From Achromobacter spanius (GTDB lineage Bacteria > Pseudomonadota > Gammaproteobacteria > Burkholderiales > Burkholderiaceae_B): a DNA stretch of 64,000 bases. The position numbers and the translations under genes were made by a program. The notes beneath the pieces are model-generated. The model saw only the letters and a list, made by a program, of their open reading frames with translations. It was not told the origin of the DNA and searched no databases. The stretch is taken from the NCBI RefSeq assembly GCF_029637605.1, contig NZ_CP121261.1, positions 1,178,001 through 1,242,000 of the forward strand. The letters run 5' to 3'. Of this stretch, positions 1 through 7,373 are shown piece after piece. The stretch's first letter is position 1; each line of letters begins with the position of its first letter.

Positions 1-792
1 ATCTCGCAGACGCACACGGACACTGGCGTGTTCCTATCGATTTTCCTGCGCGACATCACCGAACGCCAGCGGATCGATCAAGCGCTGCGCGCGTCACGCG
101 ATGAACTCACCCGCTTGTCCAACGCCTTGCTGCATGTGCGCGAACAAGAGAAGAAGCACATTGCCCGTGAGCTGCACGACGACCTGGGCCAGAGCCTGAC
201 GGCGTTGACCATGGAACTGTCGCAACTGGAATCCAGCATCGGCGTCAACGATCCAAAGGCGCGCGAGCGTGTCCGTGAACGGGTGCGTGTAATGCGCGCC
301 TTGGTCAAAAGCACGTTCGCGTCGTTGCGGCGCATTGCGTCTGACCTGCGCCCGGTCATGTTGGACGACCTGGGCCTGGCGGCCGCCGTGGAATGGCTGG
401 TGGCGGGGTTCGTGTCGCGATATGGCATCGACACCGACGCCCGCATCGACGTCGGCCCGGCCGAACCCTCCAAGCGGGTGGCCACCACCCTCTTCCGGGT
501 TGTGCAGGAAGCCTTGACCAACATCGTCAAGCACGCGCAGGCCACCAAGGTGCAGATACACCTGTCCTGTACCACTACCCATTGCAGCCTGACCGTGCAG
601 GACAACGGCGTGGGCACGACTCCCGACAGCATTTCCAAGAAGCTGCCCATGGCGCTGGGCTTGCAAGGCATCCGCGAGCGCGTGCGGCTGCTCAATGGCG
701 AGGTCACGATCACCACGCGCAAACACGGCGGGTTCCGGCTGGAGGCCAAACTGCCCGTTGAACATCCCTTATTGCCGGGGGAAATGAATTGA
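1..792 (+). CDS. Sensor histidine kinase, NarX/DegS type (5'-truncated by window)
   Basis: C-terminal part of a signalling kinase; the frame is open to base 1, so the sensor part lies outside the window. The visible start carries the tail of a PAS domain (FLRDITERQ). A HisKA_3 dimerisation/phosphoacceptor helix follows, with the H-box His in ARELHDDLGQ, then a HATPase_c domain with N-box (QEALTNIVKHA) and G-box (DNGVG). Kinases of this family autophosphorylate the H-box His and pass the phosphate to NarL-type regulators. The stop overlaps the start of the downstream response regulator by 4 bp, so the two are almost certainly a translationally coupled cognate pair. The signal sensed cannot be told from this fragment. 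Confidence 0.93.
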   Translation: MSQTHTDTGVFLSIFLRDITERQRIDQALRASRDELTRLSNALLHVREQEKKHIARELHDDLGQSLTALTMELSQLESSIGVNDPKARERVRERVRVMRALVKSTFASLRRIASDLRPVMLDDLGLAAAVEWLVAGFVSRYGIDTDARIDVGPAEPSKRVATTLFRVVQEALTNIVKHAQATKVQIHLSCTTTHCSLTVQDNGVGTTPDSISKKLPMALGLQGIRERVRLLNGEVTITTRKHGGFRLEAKLPVEHPLLPGEMN

Positions 793-1442
793 TCACCCTG
801 ATGCTTGCCGACGACCACACCTTGCTGCGCGAGGGGCTCCGGCGCCTGCTTGAGCAAGCGGGCGACATCTCGGTTGCAGGGGAAGCGCGCGACGGCTCGG
901 AAGCGCTGCGGCAGCTTGCGCTTCGGTCTTGGGATCTGATTGTGCTGGACATGTCGATGCCCGGCCGCGATGGGGTGGACCTGATACGCCAGATAAAGAC
1001 GGACTTTCCCAAGGTGCCGATCCTGGTGCTGACCATGCATGGCGAGCAGCAATATGCCGTGCAGGCAATCAAGGCCGGCGCGGCGGGTTACCTGACCAAG
1101 GACAGCGCGGCCGACGAGCTGGTGCAGGCCGTGCGCAAGGTGGCGGCGGGCGGCCGCTACCTGAGCCGTTCGCTGGCCGAGAGCATCGTGTTTGAACGGC
1201 ACGGCGACGTCAGCGGCCTGCCTCATCTGTTGCTGTCCGATCGGGAATTGTCTGTATTTCGGTACCTGGCGTCGGGCATGAATAATTCGGATATTGCGCG
1301 GCTGCTGTGCCTGAGCATCAAGACCGTCAGTACCTACAAGGGCAGAATCCTGGTGAAGATGCAACTGCGCAACCAAGCCGACCTGGTGCGCTACGCCATC
1401 AAGCACGGCTTGTTTGACGACGCCGACGGCCCCGACAAGTAA
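789..1442 (+). CDS. NarL/LuxR-family response regulator
   Basis: Two-domain transcription factor of 217 residues. The N-terminal receiver domain has the acidic pocket (ADDH near residues 7-10), phosphoacceptor Asp54 in LDMSMPG, and the conserved Thr/Lys positions in VLTMHG and YLTKD. The C-terminal LuxR/GerE helix-turn-helix spans about 150-210 (LSDRELSVFRYLASG, then NSDIARLLCLSIKTVSTY). The start is TTG at 789, which overlaps the kinase stop and is preceded by a purine-rich GGGGGAAATG stretch. It is the partner of the upstream kinase. A 12-bp palindrome lies just downstream in the gap before the FNR-type gene, so that gene could be a target; this is inference. Confidence 0.92.
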   Translation: MITLMLADDHTLLREGLRRLLEQAGDISVAGEARDGSEALRQLALRSWDLIVLDMSMPGRDGVDLIRQIKTDFPKVPILVLTMHGEQQYAVQAIKAGAAGYLTKDSAADELVQAVRKVAAGGRYLSRSLAESIVFERHGDVSGLPHLLLSDRELSVFRYLASGMNNSDIARLLCLSIKTVSTYKGRILVKMQLRNQADLVRYAIKHGLFDDADGPDK

Positions 1443-1486
1443 TGCCGGGCCCCGCCCATGGCGCAGTCGCCCCGGCAGTCTTGCCC

Positions 1487-1510
1487 GTAGGAATACGCCT
1501 ACAGCTGTAG
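1487..1510. promoter_or_regulatory. Nested inverted repeats upstream of the FNR-type gene
   Basis: GTAGG (1487-1491) and CCTAC (1498-1502) form an inverted repeat around a 6-bp spacer, and the perfect 12-bp palindrome CTACAGCTGTAG (1499-1510) overlaps its right arm. The position, between the response regulator and the FNR-like gene in a 212-bp gap, suits an operator. NarL-family regulators commonly bind short inverted heptamers, so the upstream regulator is a candidate binder. No experimental or comparative support is available here. Confidence 0.35.
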
Positions 1511-1654
1511 CCCGTTTCCTCTGAAATCTGGCGGACTACGCTGATAGTGCAAGCCTGAGGGATCATGCAGACTTGGCGTTGGAGTGTGCCAGATGGCCCG
1601 TGAAACCTCCATTTTTCACCCGGCGGCCATCTTCACCTGACGTGAGGCGCAGCC

Positions 1655-2440
1655 ATGGATTCTTCCCTTCCCCCTTCGCTTATCCCCTACCCAGGAAACG
1701 GATCCCGTAGCGCCGCGCGGCGCGGCAGCGGCATCCACAATGGGCCGGCGCGGTTGCCGGCCGATTGCGACTTCTGCGGCATGGCGCGCATCTGCCAGCC
1801 TGGCCGGAACAACAACCTTCAACCACTCCACGACACGGCGCGCAACTGGCGCCTGGTCCACCGTGGCGAATCCGTTTACCGGGCCGGCGATGCCTTGTTG
1901 AATCTGTATTACCTGCGCGCCGGTTCCATGAAGATCCGCGTCACCAACCCCTCTGGTTCCGAGCAGATCGTGGCGTTTCCGATTGCTGGCGCGTTGTTGG
2001 GGCTGGACGCCATCGCCACGGGCGCGCACGAGTGCGACGCCATTGCGTTGGAAGATTCGCTGGTATGCGTGCTGCCCTTTGACGAACTCATGTCCAATTG
2101 CCTGCACGATTCGGTGGCCTCGCGCGAGTTCAACAAGCTGATCGCCCAAGAGGTCAACCAGTTCCGGCGCCTGTTGACGGCGTTGGGCTGCATGTCGACC
2201 GAGGGCCGCATCGCGCGCTTTCTGGTGAACCTGTCCGAGCAGATGGCGGCCAATGGCTATTCCGCCCGCGAATTCACGCTGAAGATGACACGCGAGGACA
2301 TCGCCAACCATCTGGGCATGACGATCGAAACGGTATGCAGAACCTTCGGGCGGATGCAAACGGCCTCGCTGCTGAGCGTAAGCAGGCGCAATCTGGAAAT
2401 CCGCAACCTGGAAGCCCTGAGGAAAGTCGGCAGCGTGTAG
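1655..2440 (+). CDS. Crp/Fnr-family oxygen-responsive regulator (FNR-like)
   Basis: FNR-type global regulator of 261 residues. It has the N-terminal cluster motif Cys38-x2-Cys41-x5-Cys47 and a fourth Cys138 in LVCVLPF, matching the four ligands of the oxygen-labile 4Fe-4S cluster of E. coli FNR. A cyclic-nucleotide-type beta roll (about 60-150) and dimer helix (about 155-190) lead into a C-terminal helix-turn-helix. The recognition helix reads ETVCR (225-229), where classical FNR has ETISR, so the DNA-contacting Ser is a Cys (codon tgc). The ATG at 1655 follows GTGAGGCG. A near-perfect FNR box lies upstream of the neighbouring universal stress protein, which fits a local regulon. Whether it activates on TTGAT-N4-ATCAA sites despite the Cys is open. 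Confidence 0.9.
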   Translation: MDSSLPPSLIPYPGNGSRSAARRGSGIHNGPARLPADCDFCGMARICQPGRNNNLQPLHDTARNWRLVHRGESVYRAGDALLNLYYLRAGSMKIRVTNPSGSEQIVAFPIAGALLGLDAIATGAHECDAIALEDSLVCVLPFDELMSNCLHDSVASREFNKLIAQEVNQFRRLLTALGCMSTEGRIARFLVNLSEQMAANGYSAREFTLKMTREDIANHLGMTIETVCRTFGRMQTASLLSVSRRNLEIRNLEALRKVGSV

Positions 2441-2448
2441 CCGGCGTA

Positions 2449-2471
2449 GGCGGGAGCGTAGCGCCCCCGCC
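2449..2471. terminator. Hairpin between convergent fnr-like and usp genes
   Basis: GGCGGG (2449-2454) pairs with CCCGCC (2466-2471) across an 11-nt GC-rich loop in the 40-bp gap between two convergent genes. There is no T tract on either side, so it is at best a weak or Rho-assisted bidirectional terminator. Confidence 0.3.
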
Positions 2472-2480
2472 ACTTCCTGG

Positions 2481-3323
2481 CTAATGGGAGAACAGCACCG
2501 GTACGGTCATGGCGGTCAGCAGAGTACGGGTTGCGCCGCCCATCACCCATTCATGCATGCGGCTGTGCCCATAGGCGCCCATGACGATAAGGTCCGCATT
2601 GAAATCAGCCGCTGCGCTCAGGATTGCGTCGCCGATAACGGTGTCGCTCGTGCTGCGGGACTCTTGTTCGGGCGACGGAAAGCCGTGGCAGGCGCAATAG
2701 GCCGCCAGGTCCTCGAAAGGCACGTCGGCTTCCGGGTTGGCGTCCGGATCGTGGGTGCCCGCCAGTACGCGCAGCGCCCGGGCGTTGCGCAGCAGCGGCG
2801 CGGCGTCGGCGATGGCGCGGGCGGCCTCCCTGCCCCGGTCCCAGCAATACAGGATGCGCGTTCCAATGTGGGGAAACGCGCCGACCGTGGGCAGGACGAT
2901 GACGGGTCGGCCGGCAGTAAGTATGGTTTGTTCCACAAAATTGTTGCCGGTCGCGGCATACAGGTCGTAGGCGTTTTGCTGGCTGATGATCAGTACGTCC
3001 GAGTACCGCGCGTGGCGCGCCGCGCATTCCGCGGGCGCGTCGTCGCCTTGCCGCCATGACACGGCCACGCCGGCGTCCTGCGCGGCCTGGTTGAACGTGG
3101 CCTGGACGGCGGCGCGGCCGCGCGTGTTCATTTCGCGGGCCATGTCTATCGACCGCACCCAGAGCCCCGCGGCGTCGTAAAAGTATCCCGGCAGCATGTA
3201 GCTGGCGAACACGCCTGTCAGATGGGCGTCATGCGCCTTGGCCAGGCTCAGGCCCACATCGATGCGGCGGGCGCAGTCGACCCCATTGTCAAGATGAACG
3301 GCGATACGGCTGAACATGGTCAT
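2481..3323 (-). CDS. Tandem-domain universal stress protein (UspA family)
   Basis: A 280-residue protein with two Usp folds, about 1-145 and 155-280. The second domain keeps the ATP-binding signature G-x2-G-x9-G (GAYGHSRMHEWVMGGAT near the C-terminus) and ends in the usual VPVLFSH strand. The first domain is degenerate in that motif. The first ATG (3323) directly abuts AAGGTGA; the ATG two codons in (3317) has better spacing and may be the true start. A TTGAC-N4-ATCAA box lies about 70 bp upstream, so induction under low oxygen by the neighbouring FNR-type regulator is likely. Such tandem Usp proteins often help survival in anaerobic stationary phase in proteobacteria; the exact role here is inferred. 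Confidence 0.9.
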   Translation of the reverse strand: MTMFSRIAVHLDNGVDCARRIDVGLSLAKAHDAHLTGVFASYMLPGYFYDAAGLWVRSIDMAREMNTRGRAAVQATFNQAAQDAGVAVSWRQGDDAPAECAARHARYSDVLIISQQNAYDLYAATGNNFVEQTILTAGRPVIVLPTVGAFPHIGTRILYCWDRGREAARAIADAAPLLRNARALRVLAGTHDPDANPEADVPFEDLAAYCACHGFPSPEQESRSTSDTVIGDAILSAAADFNADLIVMGAYGHSRMHEWVMGGATRTLLTAMTVPVLFSH

Positions 3324-3391
3324 TCACCTTGTTGCCCGTTGGCGGCCACCCGCCTGCATGAACCATGCTGAGCCGTCCTGGACTTTCGATG

Positions 3392-3405
3392 TTGACCTTT
3401 ATCAA
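3392..3405 (-). promoter_or_regulatory. FNR/Anr-type box upstream of usp
   Basis: TTGAC-CTTT-ATCAA (reads TTGATAAAGGTCAA on the minus strand) differs from the consensus TTGAT-N4-ATCAA at one base. Its centre is about 75 bp upstream of the usp ATG, so a class II site at -41.5 would give a leader of about 35 nt. It is about 950 bp beyond the end of the FNR-like gene. Confidence 0.7.
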
Positions 3406-3437
3406 CGGAAAATCGGGGACGAGATTCCGGGGGCCTT

Positions 3438-3464
3438 GCCGCCAGCCCTTGCATGGCTGGCGGC
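3438..3464 (-). terminator. Strong hairpin downstream of arsB
   Basis: GCCGCCAGCC (3438-3447) is perfectly complementary to GGCTGGCGGC (3455-3464) with a 7-nt loop, about 13 bp past the arsB stop. On the minus strand it is not followed by a clear T run, so it may act as an mRNA-stabilising stem or a non-canonical terminator. Confidence 0.5.
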
Positions 3465-3476
3465 TGGTGTTTGACG

Positions 3477-4757
3477 TTAGCCGAGCCTGATTGCCAAGGC
3501 CGCCAGCGTCACCGCCAGCACCGGCAGCGTCAACACGATGCCCACCTTGAAGTAGTAGCCCCAGGAAATCCTGGTGCCCTTGCGTTCCAGTACGTGCAAC
3601 CACAGCAAGGTGGCCAGGCTGCCGATCGGCGTAATCTTCGGCCCCAGGTCGCTGCCGATGACGTTGGCGTAGATCATCGCTTCCTTCACCACGCCGCTGG
3701 CCTGGCTGGCGTCGATGGATAGCGCGCCGACCAGCACCGTGGGCATGTTGTTCATGATGGACGACAGCAGCGCGGCCATGAACCCGGCGCCAAAGGTGGC
3801 CGCCCAGATGCCCTGCTCCGCGAACCGGCTCAGCAGGTCGGCCAGATACTGGGTCAGCCCGGCATTGCGCAAGCCGTACACCACCAGGTACATCCCCAAT
3901 GAGAAAACCACGATTTGCCACGGCGCTTCCCGGATCACCTTGCGCGTGCTGATCTTGTGGCCACGGCCGGCCACCAGCAGCAGTATCGCGGCGCCCACGG
4001 CCGCCACCACGCTGACCGGCACGCCCAGCGGTTCCAGCCCAAAGAAACCGATCAACAGCAGTGCAAGCACCGCCCAGCCCGACCGGAACGTATTCAGGTC
4101 GCGGATGGCCGCGGCGGGCGGCTTGAGCTGGCTTTGGTCATACCGCTGCGGAATGCTCCTTCTGAAGTACAGGAACAGGACGGCCAGCGATGCCAGCACG
4201 GCCACCACGTTCACCGGCGCCATCACCGCCGCGTAGCGGTTGAAGCCGATGTCGAAGAAGTCGGCCGAGACAATGTTCACCAGGTTCGACACGATCAACG
4301 GCAAGCTGGCGGCATCCGCAATAAAGCCCGCCGCCATCACGAACGCCAGCGTTGCCCCGGGCGTGAAGCCCAGGGCCAGCAACATGGCCATCACGATCGG
4401 TGTCAGGATGAGCGCGGCGCCGTCGTTGGCAAACAGCGCCGCCACCGCCGCGCCCAACAGGATGATCAAGGCAAACAAGGCACGGCCGTTGCCCCTGCCC
4501 CACCGCGCCACATGCAGCGCGGCCCATTCAAAAAAACCGGCCTCGTCCAGCAACAGGCTGATGATGATGACGGCAATGAACGTGGCGGTGGCGTTCCAGA
4601 CGATGTTCCACACCACGGGAATGTCCGACACCTGCACCACGCCGGCGACCAGGGCAAGCACCGCGCCCAGGCTGGCGCTCCAGCCGATACCCAAACCACG
4701 GGGCTGCCAGATGACCAGGATCAGGGTAAGAATGAAGATCGTTATTGCGGCGAACAT
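3477..4757 (-). CDS. arsB: Arsenite/antimonite efflux permease ArsB
   Basis: A 426-residue inner-membrane carrier with about 12 hydrophobic segments, the length of E. coli ArsB (429). Family-typical stretches include [13 protein letters not shown] around residues 105-120, [11 protein letters not shown], and [14 protein letters not shown] near 310-325. ArsB expels As(OH)3/Sb(OH)3 by antiport with protons. It follows arsC with a 12-bp gap in a minus-strand arsC-arsB unit, divergent from arsR. There is no arsA nearby, so export should be driven by the proton gradient alone. Confidence 0.95.
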   Translation of the reverse strand: MFAAITIFILTLILVIWQPRGLGIGWSASLGAVLALVAGVVQVSDIPVVWNIVWNATATFIAVIIISLLLDEAGFFEWAALHVARWGRGNGRALFALIILLGAAVAALFANDGAALILTPIVMAMLLALGFTPGATLAFVMAAGFIADAASLPLIVSNLVNIVSADFFDIGFNRYAAVMAPVNVVAVLASLAVLFLYFRRSIPQRYDQSQLKPPAAAIRDLNTFRSGWAVLALLLIGFFGLEPLGVPVSVVAAVGAAILLLVAGRGHKISTRKVIREAPWQIVVFSLGMYLVVYGLRNAGLTQYLADLLSRFAEQGIWAATFGAGFMAALLSSIMNNMPTVLVGALSIDASQASGVVKEAMIYANVIGSDLGPKITPIGSLATLLWLHVLERKGTRISWGYYFKVGIVLTLPVLAVTLAALAIRLG

Positions 4758-4769
4758 GCGGGCGTCTCG

Positions 4770-5276
4770 TCAGGCCTGGGGCGGCTCGGCGCCGATCTGC
4801 TTCAATTCCCGGTGGATGGCGGCCTTGTCCAGCGCCGCGATCGGCAAGCTCGTGAAGATGTTGATGCGCGACGAGATCTGACGGAACACCTTTTCGAACA
4901 CATGGCGGCGTTCGTCTTCCGACCCGACGGCGGCGGCCGGGTCCTCAAACCCCCAATGCGCCGAAATGGGCTGGCCGGGCCACACGGGGCAGACTTCGCC
5001 GGCCGCGTTGTCGCATACCGTGATGATGAAATCCATTTGCGGCGCATCCGGCGCGGCGAATTCATCCCAGCTTTTGCTGCGCAGGGTATCTGTCGGATAG
5101 TCCAGGGCCTTGAGCTTTTCCAGCGTCAGGGGGTTGACCGTGCCGCCCGGCTGGCTACCGGCGCTGTAGGCGTGAAAGCGTCCTTTACCCAGGGTGTTGA
5201 GCAAGGCCTCGGCCATGATGCTGCGCGCGGAATTGCCGGTGCAAAGAAAGAGTACGTTGTAGACCTTGTCAGTCAT
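4770..5276 (-). CDS. arsC: Arsenate reductase, thioredoxin-coupled (low-MW phosphatase fold)
   Basis: A 168-residue protein with the low-molecular-weight tyrosine phosphatase P-loop Cys12-x5-Arg18 (CTGNSARS). Two further cysteines (Cys88 in TVCDN and Cys96 in EVCPVWPG) suit the resolving role in the intramolecular disulfide cascade of this class. It reduces arsenate to arsenite for export by ArsB. It is the first gene of the arsC-arsB unit, 166 bp divergent from arsR. A second, structurally unrelated ArsC is encoded at 6941-7366, so the locus carries both reductase types. Confidence 0.94.
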   Translation of the reverse strand: MTDKVYNVLFLCTGNSARSIMAEALLNTLGKGRFHAYSAGSQPGGTVNPLTLEKLKALDYPTDTLRSKSWDEFAAPDAPQMDFIITVCDNAAGEVCPVWPGQPISAHWGFEDPAAAVGSEDERRHVFEKVFRQISSRINIFTSLPIAALDKAAIHRELKQIGAEPPQA

Positions 5277-5409
5277 GATGAGGACTCGTGAGTTGAAGTG
5301 TACGTATAGGGGGGCGGAGGTCGGAGGCGGCCTGCCCCGTCAGGCATGGCGTGCAGGCTTGCCGCCGCAGTGGCTTCAAGTCAGCGGCGCCAGCATAAAA
5401 CGGAAATTC

Positions 5410-5429
5410 CAATAGTTCAACAATTATTG
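5410..5429. promoter_or_regulatory. Candidate ArsR operator between arsC and arsR
   Basis: In the AT-rich 166-bp divergent gap, CAATA (5410-5414) and TATTG (5425-5429) form an inverted repeat separated by 10 bp, ending 13 bp before the arsR ATG. ArsR-type repressors bind imperfect AT-rich palindromes overlapping their own promoter, so this is the best candidate visible. Confidence 0.45.
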
Positions 5430-5442
5430 TAGTATTCGCAGC

Positions 5443-5766
5443 ATGGACAAAAACACCGCTGTCATCGTCTTCGAATCGCTCGCCTCTGGCGTCCGGCTGG
5501 ACATCTTCCGGCTGCTTGTGCGGGCCGCGCCTGACGGCTGCGTGGCGGGCCAGATCGCCACCGAACTCAGCTTGCCACCCACCAACCTGTCGTTCCACTT
5601 GAAAGCGCTGACGCAAGCCGGCCTGCTGACGGTCGAGCAGGAAGGCCGTTACATGCGCTACCGCGCCAACACCACGCTGATGTATGCGCTGGTGGACTAT
5701 CTGACCGCCGAGTGTTGCGCCGGCGTGGCGTGCGCCGAGCCGCCGCTGGACGAGGAGCGCTCGTAA
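5443..5766 (+). CDS. arsR: ArsR-family metalloregulatory repressor
   Basis: Small winged-helix repressor of 107 residues. The helix-turn-helix includes [20 protein letters not shown] (about 42-61) and is followed by the wing [10 protein letters not shown]. Sensor cysteines are probably in the C-terminal ECCAGVAC cluster, the arrangement of ArsR homologues that bind As(III) away from the helix alpha3 CVC motif; it lacks ELCVCDL. It heads the plus-strand operon arsR-arsO-arsC2-MFS-arsH; its TAA overlaps the next ATG by one base (TAATG). It is expected to repress both divergent transcripts until arsenite binds. Confidence 0.93.
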   Translation: MDKNTAVIVFESLASGVRLDIFRLLVRAAPDGCVAGQIATELSLPPTNLSFHLKALTQAGLLTVEQEGRYMRYRANTTLMYALVDYLTAECCAGVACAEPPLDEERS

Positions 5767-6881
5767 TGGCTTCGCCCGCCTCTGCTCGCCAGGTGGATGT
5801 GGTGATCGTGGGCGCGGGGCAAAGCGCCTTGGCGCTTGCCTATTTCCTGAAGCGCACGTCGCTTGATGTCGCCTTGCTGGACGCAAGCCCGCAACCGGGC
5901 GGCGCCTGGCTCAACGGCTGGGACTCGTTGCAACTCTTTTCCCCCGCGCAATGGAGTTCCTTGCCGGGCTGGCCGATGCCGGCAGTTTCCGGGTATCCCA
6001 CCCGAGACCAGGTTGTCGATTACCTGGCGCGCTATGAAAGCCGCTATGGGTTCAACGTTCACCGCCCCGTGTCGGTAATCGCGGTACGCAAGGACGAATC
6101 TGAATTCATCGTCGAAACCGACCAGGGCGCATGGCGCAGCCGCGCCGTCGTCAGCGCGACCGGCACCTGGAGCAATCCTTACGTACCGGCGTTCGAGGGA
6201 GCGTCCGGCTTCCGTGGCTCGCAGATCCATTCCGCGCAATACCGGTCACCTGCGCCCTTTGCCGGCCAGCGCGTCCTGGTCGTGGGCGGCGGCAACTCCG
6301 GCGCGCAGATTCTGGCCGAGGTGTCCCGAGTGGCGGACACCACCTGGGTCACCCAGACCGAGCCCTTGTTCTTGCCCGATGACGTGGACGGCCGGGTGCT
6401 GTTCGAACGGGCCACGGCGCGTTGGCAGGCCTTGCAACAGGGCAAGCAACCGGACGATCTTCCAGGTGGTTTTGGTGACGTCGTCATGGTTCCCCCCGTG
6501 CGCGAGGCCCGAGAACGCGGTGTGTTGCATTCCGTGCGGCCTTTCGTGCGTTTTACGCCCCAGGGCGTTGTGTGGCCGGACGGCAGCGCTACCGACGTGG
6601 ACGCCGTCATCTGGTGCACGGGCTTCCGGCCGGCCCTGGATCATCTGGCGCCGTTGGGCGTCCTCAATGCCGAAGGCAAGGTTCCGCTGGCGGGGACGCA
6701 AGCGTCGGCGATGCCTGGCGTATGGCTGCTGGGGTATGGCGAGTGGACGGGATTTGCGTCCGCCACGCTGGTCGGCATCATGCGCACGGCCAAGTCCACG
6801 GCGTTGGAGGTGGCTGCTTATGTTCAGGCTGATCCGCTGGCGCCAAGCCGTGTTGAAGCGCCCGCTTCTGAACCTTCCTAG
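5766..6881 (+). CDS. ArsO-like FAD/NAD(P)H flavoprotein monooxygenase
   Basis: A 371-residue flavoprotein with an N-terminal FAD Rossmann motif ([13 protein letters not shown]), a second NAD(P)H Rossmann motif ([12 protein letters not shown], about residues 168-180), and an ATG-type CTGFRP near the C-terminus. This is the architecture of flavin-containing monooxygenase/thioredoxin-reductase-like oxidoreductases found in ars operons as ArsO. The start at 5766 is chosen because it overlaps the arsR stop as TAATG; an in-frame GTG/ATG further upstream would run far into arsR. Its substrate in arsenic metabolism is not established; an arsenical oxidation role is inferred from context. Confidence 0.8.
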   Translation: MASPASARQVDVVIVGAGQSALALAYFLKRTSLDVALLDASPQPGGAWLNGWDSLQLFSPAQWSSLPGWPMPAVSGYPTRDQVVDYLARYESRYGFNVHRPVSVIAVRKDESEFIVETDQGAWRSRAVVSATGTWSNPYVPAFEGASGFRGSQIHSAQYRSPAPFAGQRVLVVGGGNSGAQILAEVSRVADTTWVTQTEPLFLPDDVDGRVLFERATARWQALQQGKQPDDLPGGFGDVVMVPPVREARERGVLHSVRPFVRFTPQGVVWPDGSATDVDAVIWCTGFRPALDHLAPLGVLNAEGKVPLAGTQASAMPGVWLLGYGEWTGFASATLVGIMRTAKSTALEVAAYVQADPLAPSRVEAPASEPS

Positions 6882-6940
6882 TTTGACTCCCCCTCTTCCG
6901 TTCCGACCTAACTCCACCTAAACCAACCTGACAGGACATC

Positions 6941-7366
6941 ATGAGCACCGTCACCATCTATCACAACCCCAAGTGCGGCACCTCGCGCAACACCTTGGCG
7001 CTGATTCGCAATGCCGGCGTTGAGCCACAAGTGATCGAATACCTGCAAACCCCGCCCGACCGCGCCACGCTGGTTGACCTGATTTCGCGCGCGGGCCTGT
7101 CGGTAAGAGACGCCATCCGCCAAAAAGGCACGCCCTATCTGGAACTCGGCCTGGACGACGCATCGCTTAGCGACGACGCGCTGATCGACGCCATGCTTGA
7201 AAACCCCATTCTGATCAACCGCCCCTTTGTGGTGACCGCCAAGGGCGTGCGGCTGTGCCGCCCGTCCGAGCTGGTGCTGGACATACTTGAAGAAGCGCAA
7301 CGCGGCCCCTTCGTGAAAGAAGACGGCGAAGCGGTGATCGACGAGCACGGACAGCGCGTGCGCTAA
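6941..7366 (+). CDS. arsC: Arsenate reductase, glutaredoxin-coupled
   Basis: A 141-residue reductase of the R773 plasmid ArsC type. The catalytic Cys12 sits in NPKCGTSRN, and the three arginines that bind arsenate and arsenite are all at canonical positions: Arg60, Arg94 (INRPFV) and Arg107 (LCRPSE). It uses glutathione and glutaredoxin, unlike the phosphatase-fold ArsC encoded 1.7 kb to the left. The ATG follows CAGGACATC. It lies in the plus-strand ars operon, 59 bp after the flavoprotein gene and 7 bp before the MFS gene. Confidence 0.95.
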   Translation: MSTVTIYHNPKCGTSRNTLALIRNAGVEPQVIEYLQTPPDRATLVDLISRAGLSVRDAIRQKGTPYLELGLDDASLSDDALIDAMLENPILINRPFVVTAKGVRLCRPSELVLDILEEAQRGPFVKEDGEAVIDEHGQRVR

Positions 7367-7373
7367 GCCCCCG

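Noticed and set aside
78..1406. Long minus-strand reading frame of 442 codons opposite the two-component genes
   Set aside because: It is a high-GC shadow; the product is His/Arg/Gln-rich without domains, and the plus strand encodes clear kinase and receiver motifs.
3915..5291. 458-codon plus-strand frame across arsB and arsC
   Set aside because: Low-complexity Arg/Gln/His composition, opposite two well-recognised ars genes.
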